From Brachybacterium sp. YJGR34 (GTDB taxonomy: Bacteria; Actinomycetota; Actinomycetes; Actinomycetales; Dermabacteraceae), in contig NZ_PNFB01000001.1 in the NCBI RefSeq assembly GCF_003347015.1, forward strand, positions 186,001-250,000: DNA of 64,000 nt. The letters are read 5' to 3'. Positions within the stretch are counted from its first letter, which is position 1. Each line of letters begins with the position of its first letter. A program made the position numbers and the translations under genes. A model generated the notes under the pieces. That model worked only from the letters and a program-made list of their open reading frames with translations. It ran no database searches and was not told the origin of the DNA. This document shows positions 24,637 to 32,946 of the stretch, piece after piece.

Positions 24637-26199
24637 GTGACGATCGAAGACTTCCTCAGGATGCTCCTGCGCCACCTGCTCCTGCTGGTGGTGGTCACAG
24701 CGGCGGGGGCCGGCGGCGGGTACGGCCTGTCCTACACCCAGCCGGAGGTCTACGCCGCGGACGCCCTGGGCTACGTCTCCTCCACCGGGCAGAGCGACGA
24801 GGACGGCAACCCCATCGCCCAGGCGAACGGCAACATGGAGCTGCAGTACACCAAGGCGCAGAGCTACCTGCCGCTGTTCAGCACCCGCGCGGTCGGGCAG
24901 CGGGTGGTGGACGATCTGGGGCTCGAGGCCGCCCCCGACGACGTGGCCGGATCCCTCCAGGCCTCCCTGGACCCCAACGCCCCGATCATCACCGTCACCG
25001 CGCAGGCGGGGAGTCCGCAGGAGGCCTCGGACATCGCGAACGCGGCCGTGGCCGCCGTCGCGGAGGAGGCCGCCTCGCTCGAGACCGGCGGCACCGAGGG
25101 CGCCACCCCGCCCGTGCAGCTGGTGCCGTACCAGAGCGCGCTGGTGCCCAGCGGTCCGGTCTCCCCGGACCGCATGAAGTACCTCGCCGCCGGCGGCGCG
25201 GCAGGCCTGCTCATCGCGCTCGCGCTGGCCTGGATGCGCGATCGCAACGACTCCCGGATCCGGACGGCGCAGGACGTCGCCGCCGCCGCGGACACCGCGC
25301 TGCTGGGCACCCTGCCGGACCACAAGCAGCTGGTGCGGCGCAAGGACGGCACGCTCCCGGAGCCGCGGGCCTTCGCCCCCCGCGAGGGCTTCCGCACGCT
25401 GCGCACCAACCTGCGCTACGCCGACGTCGACAGCCCGCCGCGCTCGATCGTGGTCACCTCGAGCGCGCCCGGCGAGGGCAAGACCACCGTGGCCTCGAAC
25501 CTCGCGCGGGTCATGGCCCGTGCCGGACAGCCCACGATCCTCATCGACGCGGACCTGCGCCGCCCGATGATCGCCGGCGAGTTCGCCGTCGACGGCGAGG
25601 TGGGCCTCTCCCAGCTGCTCGCCGCGGCGGTGAGCCTCGAGGACGCCCTCCAGCCCACCGACATCCCGCACCTGACGCTGCTGCCCTCGGGCCAGGTGCC
25701 GCCGAACCCCTCGGAGCTGCTGGGCTCGCGGCGGATGCAGGAGCTCGTCGAGGAGCTCTCGCGCACCCACTTCCTGCTCATCGACGCCCCGCCGGTGCTC
25801 GCCGTGACCGACGCCCAGCTGCTGGCCCGCCACGCCGACGGGGCGCTGCTGGTGATCCGCGCCGGCGCCACGCGCCGCCTCGCGCTCTCCCGCGCGGTCG
25901 ACGCGCTGCGCGGCGTGGGCGCGACGCTCTACGGCGCCGTGATGAACGGCGTCTCCGGCAGCCGCTTCACCCGCCTGGCCTACGGCGATGGGGCCTACGG
26001 CTACGGGGCCTACGGCTATGGGGCCTCGACCGAGTACCGGGCGGCGGTGGAGCGGGCGCTGGGCGAGGAGGTCGACGTGGACGACGCCGGCGGCCCCGCC
26101 GAGGTCCACACCGGGCACGAGACGGATCGCCCCGGGAGCGGGCCGTCCCCCGACGGCGGACGCGGACGTCGCGCCGGCCCGTCGCAGGGCGAGGGATGA
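24637..26199 (+). CDS. Polysaccharide co-polymerase / tyrosine autokinase (Wzc/CapAB-like)
   Basis: Controls chain length and export of the surface polysaccharide. Two membrane segments (about 7-30 and 182-202) flank a short Wzz-like extracellular domain. The cytoplasmic BY-kinase domain has Walker A (SSAPGEGKTTVASNLA), Walker A' (ILIDADLRRP) and Walker B (FLLIDAPPVLAV). Downstream, about residues 448-466, lies a Tyr-rich tail (YGDGAYGYGAYGYGASTEY), the usual autophosphorylation cluster, made of a short repeat. The start is GTG. It heads the polysaccharide operon and overlaps the next gene by ATGA. The low-molecular-weight phosphatase at 48733-49266 is a candidate partner. Confidence 0.92.
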   Translation: MTIEDFLRMLLRHLLLLVVVTAAGAGGGYGLSYTQPEVYAADALGYVSSTGQSDEDGNPIAQANGNMELQYTKAQSYLPLFSTRAVGQRVVDDLGLEAAPDDVAGSLQASLDPNAPIITVTAQAGSPQEASDIANAAVAAVAEEAASLETGGTEGATPPVQLVPYQSALVPSGPVSPDRMKYLAAGGAAGLLIALALAWMRDRNDSRIRTAQDVAAAADTALLGTLPDHKQLVRRKDGTLPEPRAFAPREGFRTLRTNLRYADVDSPPRSIVVTSSAPGEGKTTVASNLARVMARAGQPTILIDADLRRPMIAGEFAVDGEVGLSQLLAAAVSLEDALQPTDIPHLTLLPSGQVPPNPSELLGSRRMQELVEELSRTHFLLIDAPPVLAVTDAQLLARHADGALLVIRAGATRRLALSRAVDALRGVGATLYGAVMNGVSGSRFTRLAYGDGAYGYGAYGYGASTEYRAAVERALGEEVDVDDAGGPAEVHTGHETDRPGSGPSPDGGRGRRAGPSQGEG

Positions 26200-27134
26200 G
26201 GCGCCGGCGGCTGGGCGCGATCGTCCCGGTCCATGGCGGGATCACCCCGGTGCTGCCGCTGCTGGAGATGCTCTGCGGCGACGAGGACGGGGCGCCCGCA
26301 CGGGTGATCGTGGTCGACGACGCGAGCCCGCGGCCGGTCCCGGCCCCCGCCCTCCCCGCCGGTGTCGAGCTGCTGCGCCGCGAGCGCAACGGCGGCTTCG
26401 GGGCCGCCGTGAACACGGGCCTGGCCGCGCTCGCCGGGGACGGGGAGATCGACCTGGCCCTGGTGCTGAACTCGGACCTCGAGATCCCGCCGGGCCTCTG
26501 CCGGGACCTCGTGGAGCACGCCGCGCCCTGGATGCCGGCGGTGGTGGGCTGTCGCAGCGTCGGGGCGGACGGTGCCTCCGGCCACGCCGCGCGGCGCTTC
26601 CCGACCATCGGCCACCAGGTCGTCGAATGGCTCGTCCCGCTGGCCTCCCAGCGGCACCGGGACCTGCTGCACCGCGCCGTCGGCCACGATCTCGCCGCCG
26701 AGCGCGGCACGGGGATGATCCCCGTGGACTGGGTCTCCGGGGCGGTGCTGCTCCTGCCCCTGGCCGCGGTGCGCGCCGCCGGCGGCTTCGACGAGGGGTA
26801 CTTCATGTACACCGAGGAGGTGGACCTGCAGCGGCGCCTGCGCCGGGCCGGCATCCCCTCCCTGCTCGACGCCGACCTCACGGTCCGTCACGCCGGCGGC
26901 GGCTCCGCCGGCTCGGAGGCCCGACGGCGCCGCTGGCTGGTGGGCGCCCGGATGCGCTACGCCCGCCGGCACGGCCACGTGCACCTGCTGCGCGCCGCGA
27001 TGACCGCCGCGACGGGCGCGAACCTGGTGTGGAACACCGGCCGTCGCGCCGCCGGCCGGGAGGTGCACCCCCTGGCCGTGGCCCGCGAGGAGCTGCACCT
27101 CATCCACCGCGCCGGGGCGGAGCTGCCGCGATGA
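26196..27134 (+). CDS. Family 2-like glycosyltransferase
   Basis: A 312-residue cytoplasmic GT-A fold sugar transferase. Seen: GAIVPVHGG at the N-terminus, nucleotide-binding VVDDAS, DxD-like LVLNSDLE, and EGYFMYTEEVDLQRRLRRAG, the acceptor-side ED motif of rhamnosyl-type GT2 enzymes. The C-terminus has a short hydrophobic patch, perhaps for membrane association. Both ends overlap neighbouring genes by 4 bp. It probably adds one sugar to a lipid-linked repeat unit; donor and acceptor are unknown. Confidence 0.9.
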   Translation: MRRRRLGAIVPVHGGITPVLPLLEMLCGDEDGAPARVIVVDDASPRPVPAPALPAGVELLRRERNGGFGAAVNTGLAALAGDGEIDLALVLNSDLEIPPGLCRDLVEHAAPWMPAVVGCRSVGADGASGHAARRFPTIGHQVVEWLVPLASQRHRDLLHRAVGHDLAAERGTGMIPVDWVSGAVLLLPLAAVRAAGGFDEGYFMYTEEVDLQRRLRRAGIPSLLDADLTVRHAGGGSAGSEARRRRWLVGARMRYARRHGHVHLLRAAMTAATGANLVWNTGRRAAGREVHPLAVAREELHLIHRAGAELPR

Positions 27135-28147
27135 GCGCGCGGACCGAGACCCTGCTGCTGGTCACCCCGGCGTTCCACGGCTACTGGCGGAGCATCGCCG
27201 ACGCCCTCGAGCGGCGCGGCTACACGGTGCGCACCATCCGCTACGACGCCTACGACACCCTGCCCCGGAAGGCGTGGCTCAAGGCGCGGGTGGAGCTCCC
27301 CGAGCGTCTGCACCTTCCGGGCGACCCCCGGGCGGGGGAGCGGGCGCGCCTGACCGATCGGTTGCTCGCACAGATGCGCGAGATCCGGCCCGACCGGGTG
27401 ATCGTCATCAAGGGCGACGGACTGGACGCCCGGTTCTGGGAGGCGCTGGGGGCACGGCCGCGGATCCTCTGGCTCTACGACGACCTGCACCGTCACGACT
27501 ACACCGACGACTTCCTGCGCGCGGTGGGGCCGGTGGTCGACTACTCCCGCACGGAGACCGCGGCGCTGCGCGCGCGCGGCGTGGACGCCCACTTCGTGCC
27601 CAACGCCTTCGATCCGCACCGGGCCGTGCCCACCGGACGGCGCCGTGACGAGCTGGTCTTCATCGGCGCCGGCTATCCGGAGCGGTCCGCGACCCTGATG
27701 GAGCTCGCCCGGCGCGGTCTGCCCGTCCATGCCTGGGGCCGGGACTTCTCCCGGCACCCGGTGGACCGCGCCCGCACCTTCTCCTGGCGTCGCCCTCCGA
27801 TCGCCGCCTCCCGCGAGGTCCCCCTCGAGCGCGCGTACCAGATCCACGCCGAGGGAGCGGCGGCGATCTCCCTGCACGGCCGGCAGAATGGCCTGGCCAT
27901 GCGCACCTTCGAGATCCCCGGGATGGGCGGCGTGCAGCTCGTGGACCGGGAGGACGTGGCATCGTTCTACGAGGTGGGCACCGAGGTGGCCCACTTCCGC
28001 GATCTCGACGAGCTCGAGGATCTCGCGCGCCGTGCCCTCGTCGACCCCGCCTGGGGCGAGAGGATGAGGGAGGCGGGCCGGGCCCGCACCCTGGCCGAGC
28101 ACACCTTCGATCATCGCCTCGAGGAGGTCGACGCACTGTGGCACTGA
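27131..28147 (+). CDS. CgeB-like / family 1 glycosyltransferase
   Basis: A 338-residue GT-B type protein. The N-terminal half contains LLLVTPAFHGYWRSIADALE and RVIVIKGDGLD. The C-terminal half holds the donor-site pattern (AAAISLHGRQNGLAMRTFEIPGMGG), the E-rich signature of the CgeB/Glyco_trans_1_2 group. It ends 10 bp inside the next gene. It is cytoplasmic, with no membrane segments. Sugar donor unknown. Confidence 0.82.
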   Translation: MSARTETLLLVTPAFHGYWRSIADALERRGYTVRTIRYDAYDTLPRKAWLKARVELPERLHLPGDPRAGERARLTDRLLAQMREIRPDRVIVIKGDGLDARFWEALGARPRILWLYDDLHRHDYTDDFLRAVGPVVDYSRTETAALRARGVDAHFVPNAFDPHRAVPTGRRRDELVFIGAGYPERSATLMELARRGLPVHAWGRDFSRHPVDRARTFSWRRPPIAASREVPLERAYQIHAEGAAAISLHGRQNGLAMRTFEIPGMGGVQLVDREDVASFYEVGTEVAHFRDLDELEDLARRALVDPAWGERMREAGRARTLAEHTFDHRLEEVDALWH

Positions 28148-29211
28148 TCCACCCCCGCAGCCTGGAGCGCTGGCAGCACTGGCAGAACTCCCGCCACCGG
28201 CCCCGGCAGGTGAAGCAGGCGGTCGCCGGTGCCGTGCGCTCGCGGCGCGGCGGCGAGGAGCCCGGTGCCGATCTGGTCCTCCACGCGCGGGAGGGGGAGG
28301 GGCCCCGCCTGCTGGTCGCCCTCGACACCGCGACCCCCACCTCCCGGGCGGCGCTGCTCACCGCGCTGCCGTACCTGCGCATCGGCGTGGACGTGCTCGC
28401 CCCCGCCGGCCTCGCCCCGCCGGAGCTCGCCGGCGCCGAGTGGGAGCGCGAGGACGTCGAGGACCTCCCGGCGACCCTCGACGGCCGCGGCATCACCTCG
28501 GTGATCAGCGCGGGCTGGCACCTGCGGGTGGGACGCCGCGTGCACGACTGGGCGCACGAGGCCGACGTCGCGGCCGCGGTGGTCCAGCACGGGGCCCTGA
28601 CCCCCTACGCACCCCCGCTGCCGCCGGACACCACGCTGCTGGCCTGGAGCGACGCCGACGCCGCGTTCTACCGCTCCGGGCGGGAGGACGTGGTCACCCG
28701 CACCGTCGGCTCCCAGCTGCTGTGGCAGGCCGCCCACGACGCCGCCGGCCCCGAGGACGACGGCCGGCCCGTCGTCGAGCCCGGCGCCGGACCCGTCTTC
28801 CTCGGCCAGATGCACGGCGCCGAGCTGCCGCGCCGGACCAGCGCCCGCACCGCCTACCGCTTCTGCCGCGAGCAGGGGGCGCAGTACCGGCCCCACCCCG
28901 CGGAGACCGATGCCCTCTCGCGCGCCGCCCATGCGCTGATGCGGCGCCGCGGCATCACCCTCGCGGATCCCGCGCTGCCGCTGCGGGACCTGCGCGCCCC
29001 GGTGGTGGGGATCTTCTCCACCGGGGTGCTCGAGGCCGCCGTCCGCGGGTTGCCGGCCTACGTGTACGGCCCCTCGGTCCCGGCCTGGGTCCACGAGCTG
29101 TGGGACCGCTACGACCTCCGGCGCTGGGGCGGGGATCCGACGCCCGCTCCTGCCATGCGGCCCGACGAGCCGGCCCGCCTGCTGGCCCAGATCCTCGAGG
29201 GCGCCTCATGA
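28138..29211 (+). CDS. Putative capsule glycosyltransferase, family unclear
   Basis: A 357-residue soluble protein that I cannot place firmly. The C-terminal part (VVGIFSTGVLEAAVRGLPAY) resembles the donor-binding Rossmann half of GT-B enzymes such as polysialyl- or CDP-glycerol transferases. The N-terminus is basic (RWQHWQNSRHRPRQVKQAV), possibly membrane-associating. GTG start, overlapping the preceding gene by 10 bp. It sits directly before neuA- and neuB-like genes, so a sialyltransferase-like role using a CMP-nonulosonate is attractive but is inference. Confidence 0.55.
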   Translation: MALIHPRSLERWQHWQNSRHRPRQVKQAVAGAVRSRRGGEEPGADLVLHAREGEGPRLLVALDTATPTSRAALLTALPYLRIGVDVLAPAGLAPPELAGAEWEREDVEDLPATLDGRGITSVISAGWHLRVGRRVHDWAHEADVAAAVVQHGALTPYAPPLPPDTTLLAWSDADAAFYRSGREDVVTRTVGSQLLWQAAHDAAGPEDDGRPVVEPGAGPVFLGQMHGAELPRRTSARTAYRFCREQGAQYRPHPAETDALSRAAHALMRRRGITLADPALPLRDLRAPVVGIFSTGVLEAAVRGLPAYVYGPSVPAWVHELWDRYDLRRWGGDPTPAPAMRPDEPARLLAQILEGAS

Positions 29212-29924
29212 GCGTGCTCGCCGTGATCCCCGCCCGCGGCGGCTCCAAGGGGATCCCCCGCAAGAACCTGCTGCCCGTCGGCGGCAAGCCGCTGATCGCC
29301 TGGACCATCGCCCAGGCCCTCGCCGCCCGCGGCACGGAGGACGTGCTGGTCACGGTCTCCACCGAGGATCCGGAGATCGCGGCCGTGGCCCGCGAGCACG
29401 GCGCCCGCGTCATCGAGCGCCCCGCCGAGCTCGCCACCGACACCGCCCCCACGGAGCCCACGGTGCTGCACGCGATGGACGTGCTCGAGGCCGAGGGCGC
29501 CCGCCTCGACGCCGTGGTGCTGCTGCAGGCCACCTCCCCGGTGCGTCGTCCCGGGACCATCGCGCGCGCGATCGCGCAGTTCCGGGAGGGCGGGGCGGAC
29601 TCCCTGGTGGGCGTGGTGCCCCTCGCGCCCTTCCTGTGGCGCCTGCCCGCGGCGCCGGGGGAGAGCGCGGCCGCCGACTACGACGTCGCCGCCCGGCCCC
29701 GCCGCCAGGAGCTGCGGCCCGAGCAGCGCCGCTACTTCGAGAACGGCTCCCTGTACGTCACGGCCCCGCACGTCTACCGCGCCCTGGGCAACCGCCTGGG
29801 CGGGAGAACGGACCTCTTCGTGCTCGACGAGGTGGAGGGCGTGGACATCGACACCCTCACCGATGTCTCCCGCGCCGAGTCCATGCTCGCGACGCTCGCG
29901 GCGACCGAGGAGGGCGGCGCATGA
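29208..29924 (+). CDS. neuA: CMP-nonulosonate (sialic-acid-type) cytidylyltransferase
   Basis: Activates a nine-carbon sugar with CTP. At 238 residues it is normal for NeuA/LegF/PseF catalytic domains. The nucleotide-binding signature is VIPARGGSKGIPRKNLLPVGGK (seen in two parts: IPARGGSKGIPRKN and PLIAWTI). STEDPEIAAVAREHGA, LLQATSPVRRPGTIARAI, and DTLTDVSRAESML with its metal-site Asp also fit. It lies immediately before the neuB-like gene with an ATGA overlap, as expected for consecutive steps. The sequence does not show whether the sugar is sialic, legionaminic or another nonulosonic acid. Confidence 0.9.
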   Translation: MSVLAVIPARGGSKGIPRKNLLPVGGKPLIAWTIAQALAARGTEDVLVTVSTEDPEIAAVAREHGARVIERPAELATDTAPTEPTVLHAMDVLEAEGARLDAVVLLQATSPVRRPGTIARAIAQFREGGADSLVGVVPLAPFLWRLPAAPGESAAADYDVAARPRRQELRPEQRRYFENGSLYVTAPHVYRALGNRLGGRTDLFVLDEVEGVDIDTLTDVSRAESMLATLAATEEGGA

Positions 29925-31846
29925 GCCCCGAGGCCGGCACGCTGAGCATCGGCCGCCGCACCGTGGGCGCGGGGCACCCGGCCCTGATCGTCGGCGAGAT
30001 CGGGAACAACCACCAGGGGGACGTGGAGCTCGCGCGGCAGCTGGTCGACCACTGCGTCGAGGCCGGGGTGGACGCCGTGAAGTTCCAGCTGCGCGACCTC
30101 GGGGCGCTGTACCGCTCCGGCGGCGCTGCCTCCGCCGCCGAGGACCTCGGCCCCCAGTACACGATGGCGCTGCTGGCCAAGTACTCGCTCTCGGTCCCGG
30201 ACATGTTCCGGGTGTTCGACCACTGCGCCGCCCGCGGCGTCGACGTGCTGTGCACCCCCTGGGACCTGCCCAGCGCGGACGCCCTGCACCGCTACGGCCT
30301 GGTGGGCTACAAGATCGCCTCCGCGGACCTCACCCATCACGACCTGCTCGCGCACGTGGCCGGCTTCGGCGCGCCGATGATCGTCTCCACCGGGATGAGC
30401 ACCGAGCAGGAGATCGTCTCCGCCGTCCGGGTGCTGCGCGAGCACGAGGCGCGCTTCGCGCTGCTGCAGACCCAGTCCACCTACCCGGCGCCCTACAAGG
30501 ACCTCCACCTCGCCCAGATGGACCGCCTCGCGGCGCTCGGCGACTGCCCCGTGGGGTACTCCGGGCACGAGCGCGGCTGGCACGTGCCGATCGCGGCGGT
30601 GGCCCGCGGTGCCTCGATCATCGAGAAGCACGTCACCGTGGACCGGACGCTCGAGGGCAACGACCACCCCGTCTCTCTGCTGCCCGAGGAGCTGGCCGCC
30701 ATGGTGCGCCAGATCCGGGAGGTGGAGGAGGCCCTGGGCGGCGACGGCCCCCGCGAGCTGTCCACGGGCGAGCGGATGAACCGGGTGAACCTCGCCCCTT
30801 CGCTGGTGGCGACCCGCGCCCTGCACGTCGGGGACCGGGTGGCGCCCGAGGACGTCGAGATCAGGAGCCCCGGCCGCGGCCTGCAGCCGGACCGGCGCGA
30901 CGAGCTGCTGGGCGCGGTGCTGACCCGCGACGTGCCCGCCGGGGACTTCTTCTATCCCGGCGACCTCGAGGAGCGCACCCGTCGCCGCCGCGCGTACCGC
31001 TTCCGCCGCCCCTGGGGCCTGCCGGTGCGCTTCCACGACGCCGCCGCCCTGGTGGAGGCCTCCGGGGCGGAGCCGGACTTCCTCGAGTTCCACCAGTCCG
31101 CGCAGGACATGGACCTCGACCCCGCGGACTTCCTCGACACCGGCCGCCGCCTGCCGCAGTTCCACACCGTCCACGCCCCGGACCTCTACCCGGGGGACTT
31201 CCTCATCGACCTCGCGGCGGAGGATCCGGCGATCTGGGAGCGCTCGATCCACGAGGTCCAGCGGGTGGTGGACCTCGCCCGCCGCCTGCGCGAGCACTGC
31301 ACCACCGAGCAGGACCCGATCGTGGTGGTCACCTTGGGCGGATTCCTCGCCGAGGGGCACCTGCGCCCCGAGCAGCGCTACCCGCTGTACGAGCGCGTCC
31401 AGCAGGGCCTCGAGCGCGTCGACGAGGAGGGGGTGCGCCTGACCGCCCAGACCCTCCCGCCCTTCCCCTGGCTGAAGGGCGGTCAGCACCACCACAACCT
31501 GTTCGTGGACCCCGAGGACACGGTGTGGTTCTGCGAGCAGACCGGACGCCGCCTGACCTTCGACGTGTCCCACACGCAGCTCGCCGCGACCTTCGCGGGC
31601 CGTCCCCTCTCCGAGTACGTCGAGGCGATGGGCCCGCACATCGAGCACCTCCACCTGGTGGACGCCACGGGCGTGGACGGCGAGGGCGTGCAGATCGGTG
31701 AGGGGGACGTGGACTTCGCGGATCTCGCCGCGCGCCTGGACCGCCTCGCCCCCGAGGCCCCGTTCATCCCGGAGATCTGGATGGGGCACGTGGACCGCGG
31801 CGCCGGCTTCCTCACCGCGCTCGACCGGCTCCAGGAATGGTTCTGA
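29921..31846 (+). CDS. neuB: Nonulosonic acid synthase fused to a xylose-isomerase-like TIM barrel
   Basis: A 641-residue two-part enzyme. Residues about 18-265 are a NeuB-type synthase condensing phosphoenolpyruvate with a six-carbon sugar (VGEIGNNHQGDVELARQLV, GVDAVKFQLRD, GVDVLCTPWD, TQSTYPAPYKD, EKHVTVDRTLEGNDHPVSL). Residues about 290-350 are the antifreeze/SAF-like domain (VATRALHVGDRVAPEDVEIR). Residues about 370-641 are a sugar-isomerase/AP-endonuclease-2-like barrel with metal-ligand patterns TFDVSHTQ, EHLHLVDATG and IPEIWMGH. Usual NeuB proteins stop near residue 350. The added barrel may act on the sugar precursor. No stand-alone hydrolysing epimerase (NeuC) is seen in the window. 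Confidence 0.88.
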   Translation: MSPEAGTLSIGRRTVGAGHPALIVGEIGNNHQGDVELARQLVDHCVEAGVDAVKFQLRDLGALYRSGGAASAAEDLGPQYTMALLAKYSLSVPDMFRVFDHCAARGVDVLCTPWDLPSADALHRYGLVGYKIASADLTHHDLLAHVAGFGAPMIVSTGMSTEQEIVSAVRVLREHEARFALLQTQSTYPAPYKDLHLAQMDRLAALGDCPVGYSGHERGWHVPIAAVARGASIIEKHVTVDRTLEGNDHPVSLLPEELAAMVRQIREVEEALGGDGPRELSTGERMNRVNLAPSLVATRALHVGDRVAPEDVEIRSPGRGLQPDRRDELLGAVLTRDVPAGDFFYPGDLEERTRRRRAYRFRRPWGLPVRFHDAAALVEASGAEPDFLEFHQSAQDMDLDPADFLDTGRRLPQFHTVHAPDLYPGDFLIDLAAEDPAIWERSIHEVQRVVDLARRLREHCTTEQDPIVVVTLGGFLAEGHLRPEQRYPLYERVQQGLERVDEEGVRLTAQTLPPFPWLKGGQHHHNLFVDPEDTVWFCEQTGRRLTFDVSHTQLAATFAGRPLSEYVEAMGPHIEHLHLVDATGVDGEGVQIGEGDVDFADLAARLDRLAPEAPFIPEIWMGHVDRGAGFLTALDRLQEWF

Positions 31847-32946
31847 GCCCGCCCGCGGCACCCGCCGTCCTGCCCGCGGCGCCGCTCGCGCTGTGGGCGG
31901 TGCCGGTCGCGGAGCTCGGCGGCGTCGCCCGCCACGTGCTCGACGCGACCGCTGCGGGGGTGCCCGGCTGGCGGGTGGCGGTGCTGTGCCCGCCCGGCCC
32001 TCTCGCCGAGCGCCTGCGCGAGCGCGGCGTCCCGGTCGTCGTCGGCCCCGTCTCCCCGGCCGACGGCGCGGCCGTCGCGCGGTCCGCCCTCCGGCGCACC
32101 CTCCGGGCGCTGCGCGCGGACCTGCTGCACACCCATCTCGCCTTCGCCGACCTCACCGGCGTCGCCGCGGCGGCCGGCCTGCGGTCGGCCCGCGGGGCGC
32201 GGCTGCGGGTGGTCTCCACCGAGCACGGCATCTCCGGCGTCCGCGGCCTCTACCGCTCCGGCGCCCTCGAGCAGCGGGCGCTCGCCGCCGCGCACCGCGC
32301 CCGGCTGGGGCGCACCGACCGCGTCATCGCGGTCAGCGCGTCCACCGCCGGGCAGGTCGCCGCGCAGTGGGGGAGCCGGGAGCGGATCACCGTGGTCCGC
32401 AACGGCGTGGACCGTCCCGAGCCGGCGCCCGACCCGCGCGCGGGGCTGCGGATCCTGTCCCTGTCCCGCCTCGCCCCGGAGAAGCGGATCGACCGGGTGC
32501 TGCGCGCCTTCGCGGAGGTGGCCGCCGCGCACCCCGCGGCCCATCTGACCCTCGCCGGCACCGGCCCCGAGGAGCCGGCCCTGCGGCACCTGCGCGCCGC
32601 GCTGGAGCTCGAGGACCGGGTGAGCCTGCCCGGCCATCTCGAGCCCGAGCAGGCGCTGCGCGCGCACGACGTGGTGGTCCAGCTCTCCGCCTGGGAGAAC
32701 CTCTCCTACACCCTGCTCGACGCCGTCGCCCACGGGCTCGGGGCGGTCGCCACCGACGTGGGCGGCACGCCGGAGATCCTCCCGCCGCGCTGCCTGGTGG
32801 ACCCCGAGGACCTGCCGGCCGTCGCCGCCGCGATGGTGGCCCAGGGCACCTCGCTGCCGGCTCGACCGCTCCCGGCGGCGCAGGGAGAATCGGTCGCGTC
32901 GATGTGCCAGGGCATCGCGCGGGTCTACGGGGAGGTCATGAGGTGA
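31837..32946 (+). CDS. Family 4 glycosyltransferase
   Basis: A 369-residue GT-B enzyme. N-terminal acceptor half: VAELGGVARHVLDATAAG and DLLHTHLAFADLTG. C-terminal donor half: RILSLSRLAPEKRIDRVLRA, LAGTGPEEPALR and the family motif region VVVQLSAWENLSYTLLDAVA, where the second Glu of EX7E is replaced by Asp. It overlaps the neuB-like gene by 10 bp. Soluble; it probably extends the lipid-linked repeat unit. Donor unknown. Confidence 0.88.
   Translation: MVLSPPAAPAVLPAAPLALWAVPVAELGGVARHVLDATAAGVPGWRVAVLCPPGPLAERLRERGVPVVVGPVSPADGAAVARSALRRTLRALRADLLHTHLAFADLTGVAAAAGLRSARGARLRVVSTEHGISGVRGLYRSGALEQRALAAAHRARLGRTDRVIAVSASTAGQVAAQWGSRERITVVRNGVDRPEPAPDPRAGLRILSLSRLAPEKRIDRVLRAFAEVAAAHPAAHLTLAGTGPEEPALRHLRAALELEDRVSLPGHLEPEQALRAHDVVVQLSAWENLSYTLLDAVAHGLGAVATDVGGTPEILPPRCLVDPEDLPAVAAAMVAQGTSLPARPLPAAQGESVASMCQGIARVYGEVMR

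Noticed and set aside
29921-31846. Specific assignment as sialic versus pseudaminic acid synthase
   Set aside because: The visible motifs are shared by NeuB, LegI and PseI; sequence reading alone does not separate them.
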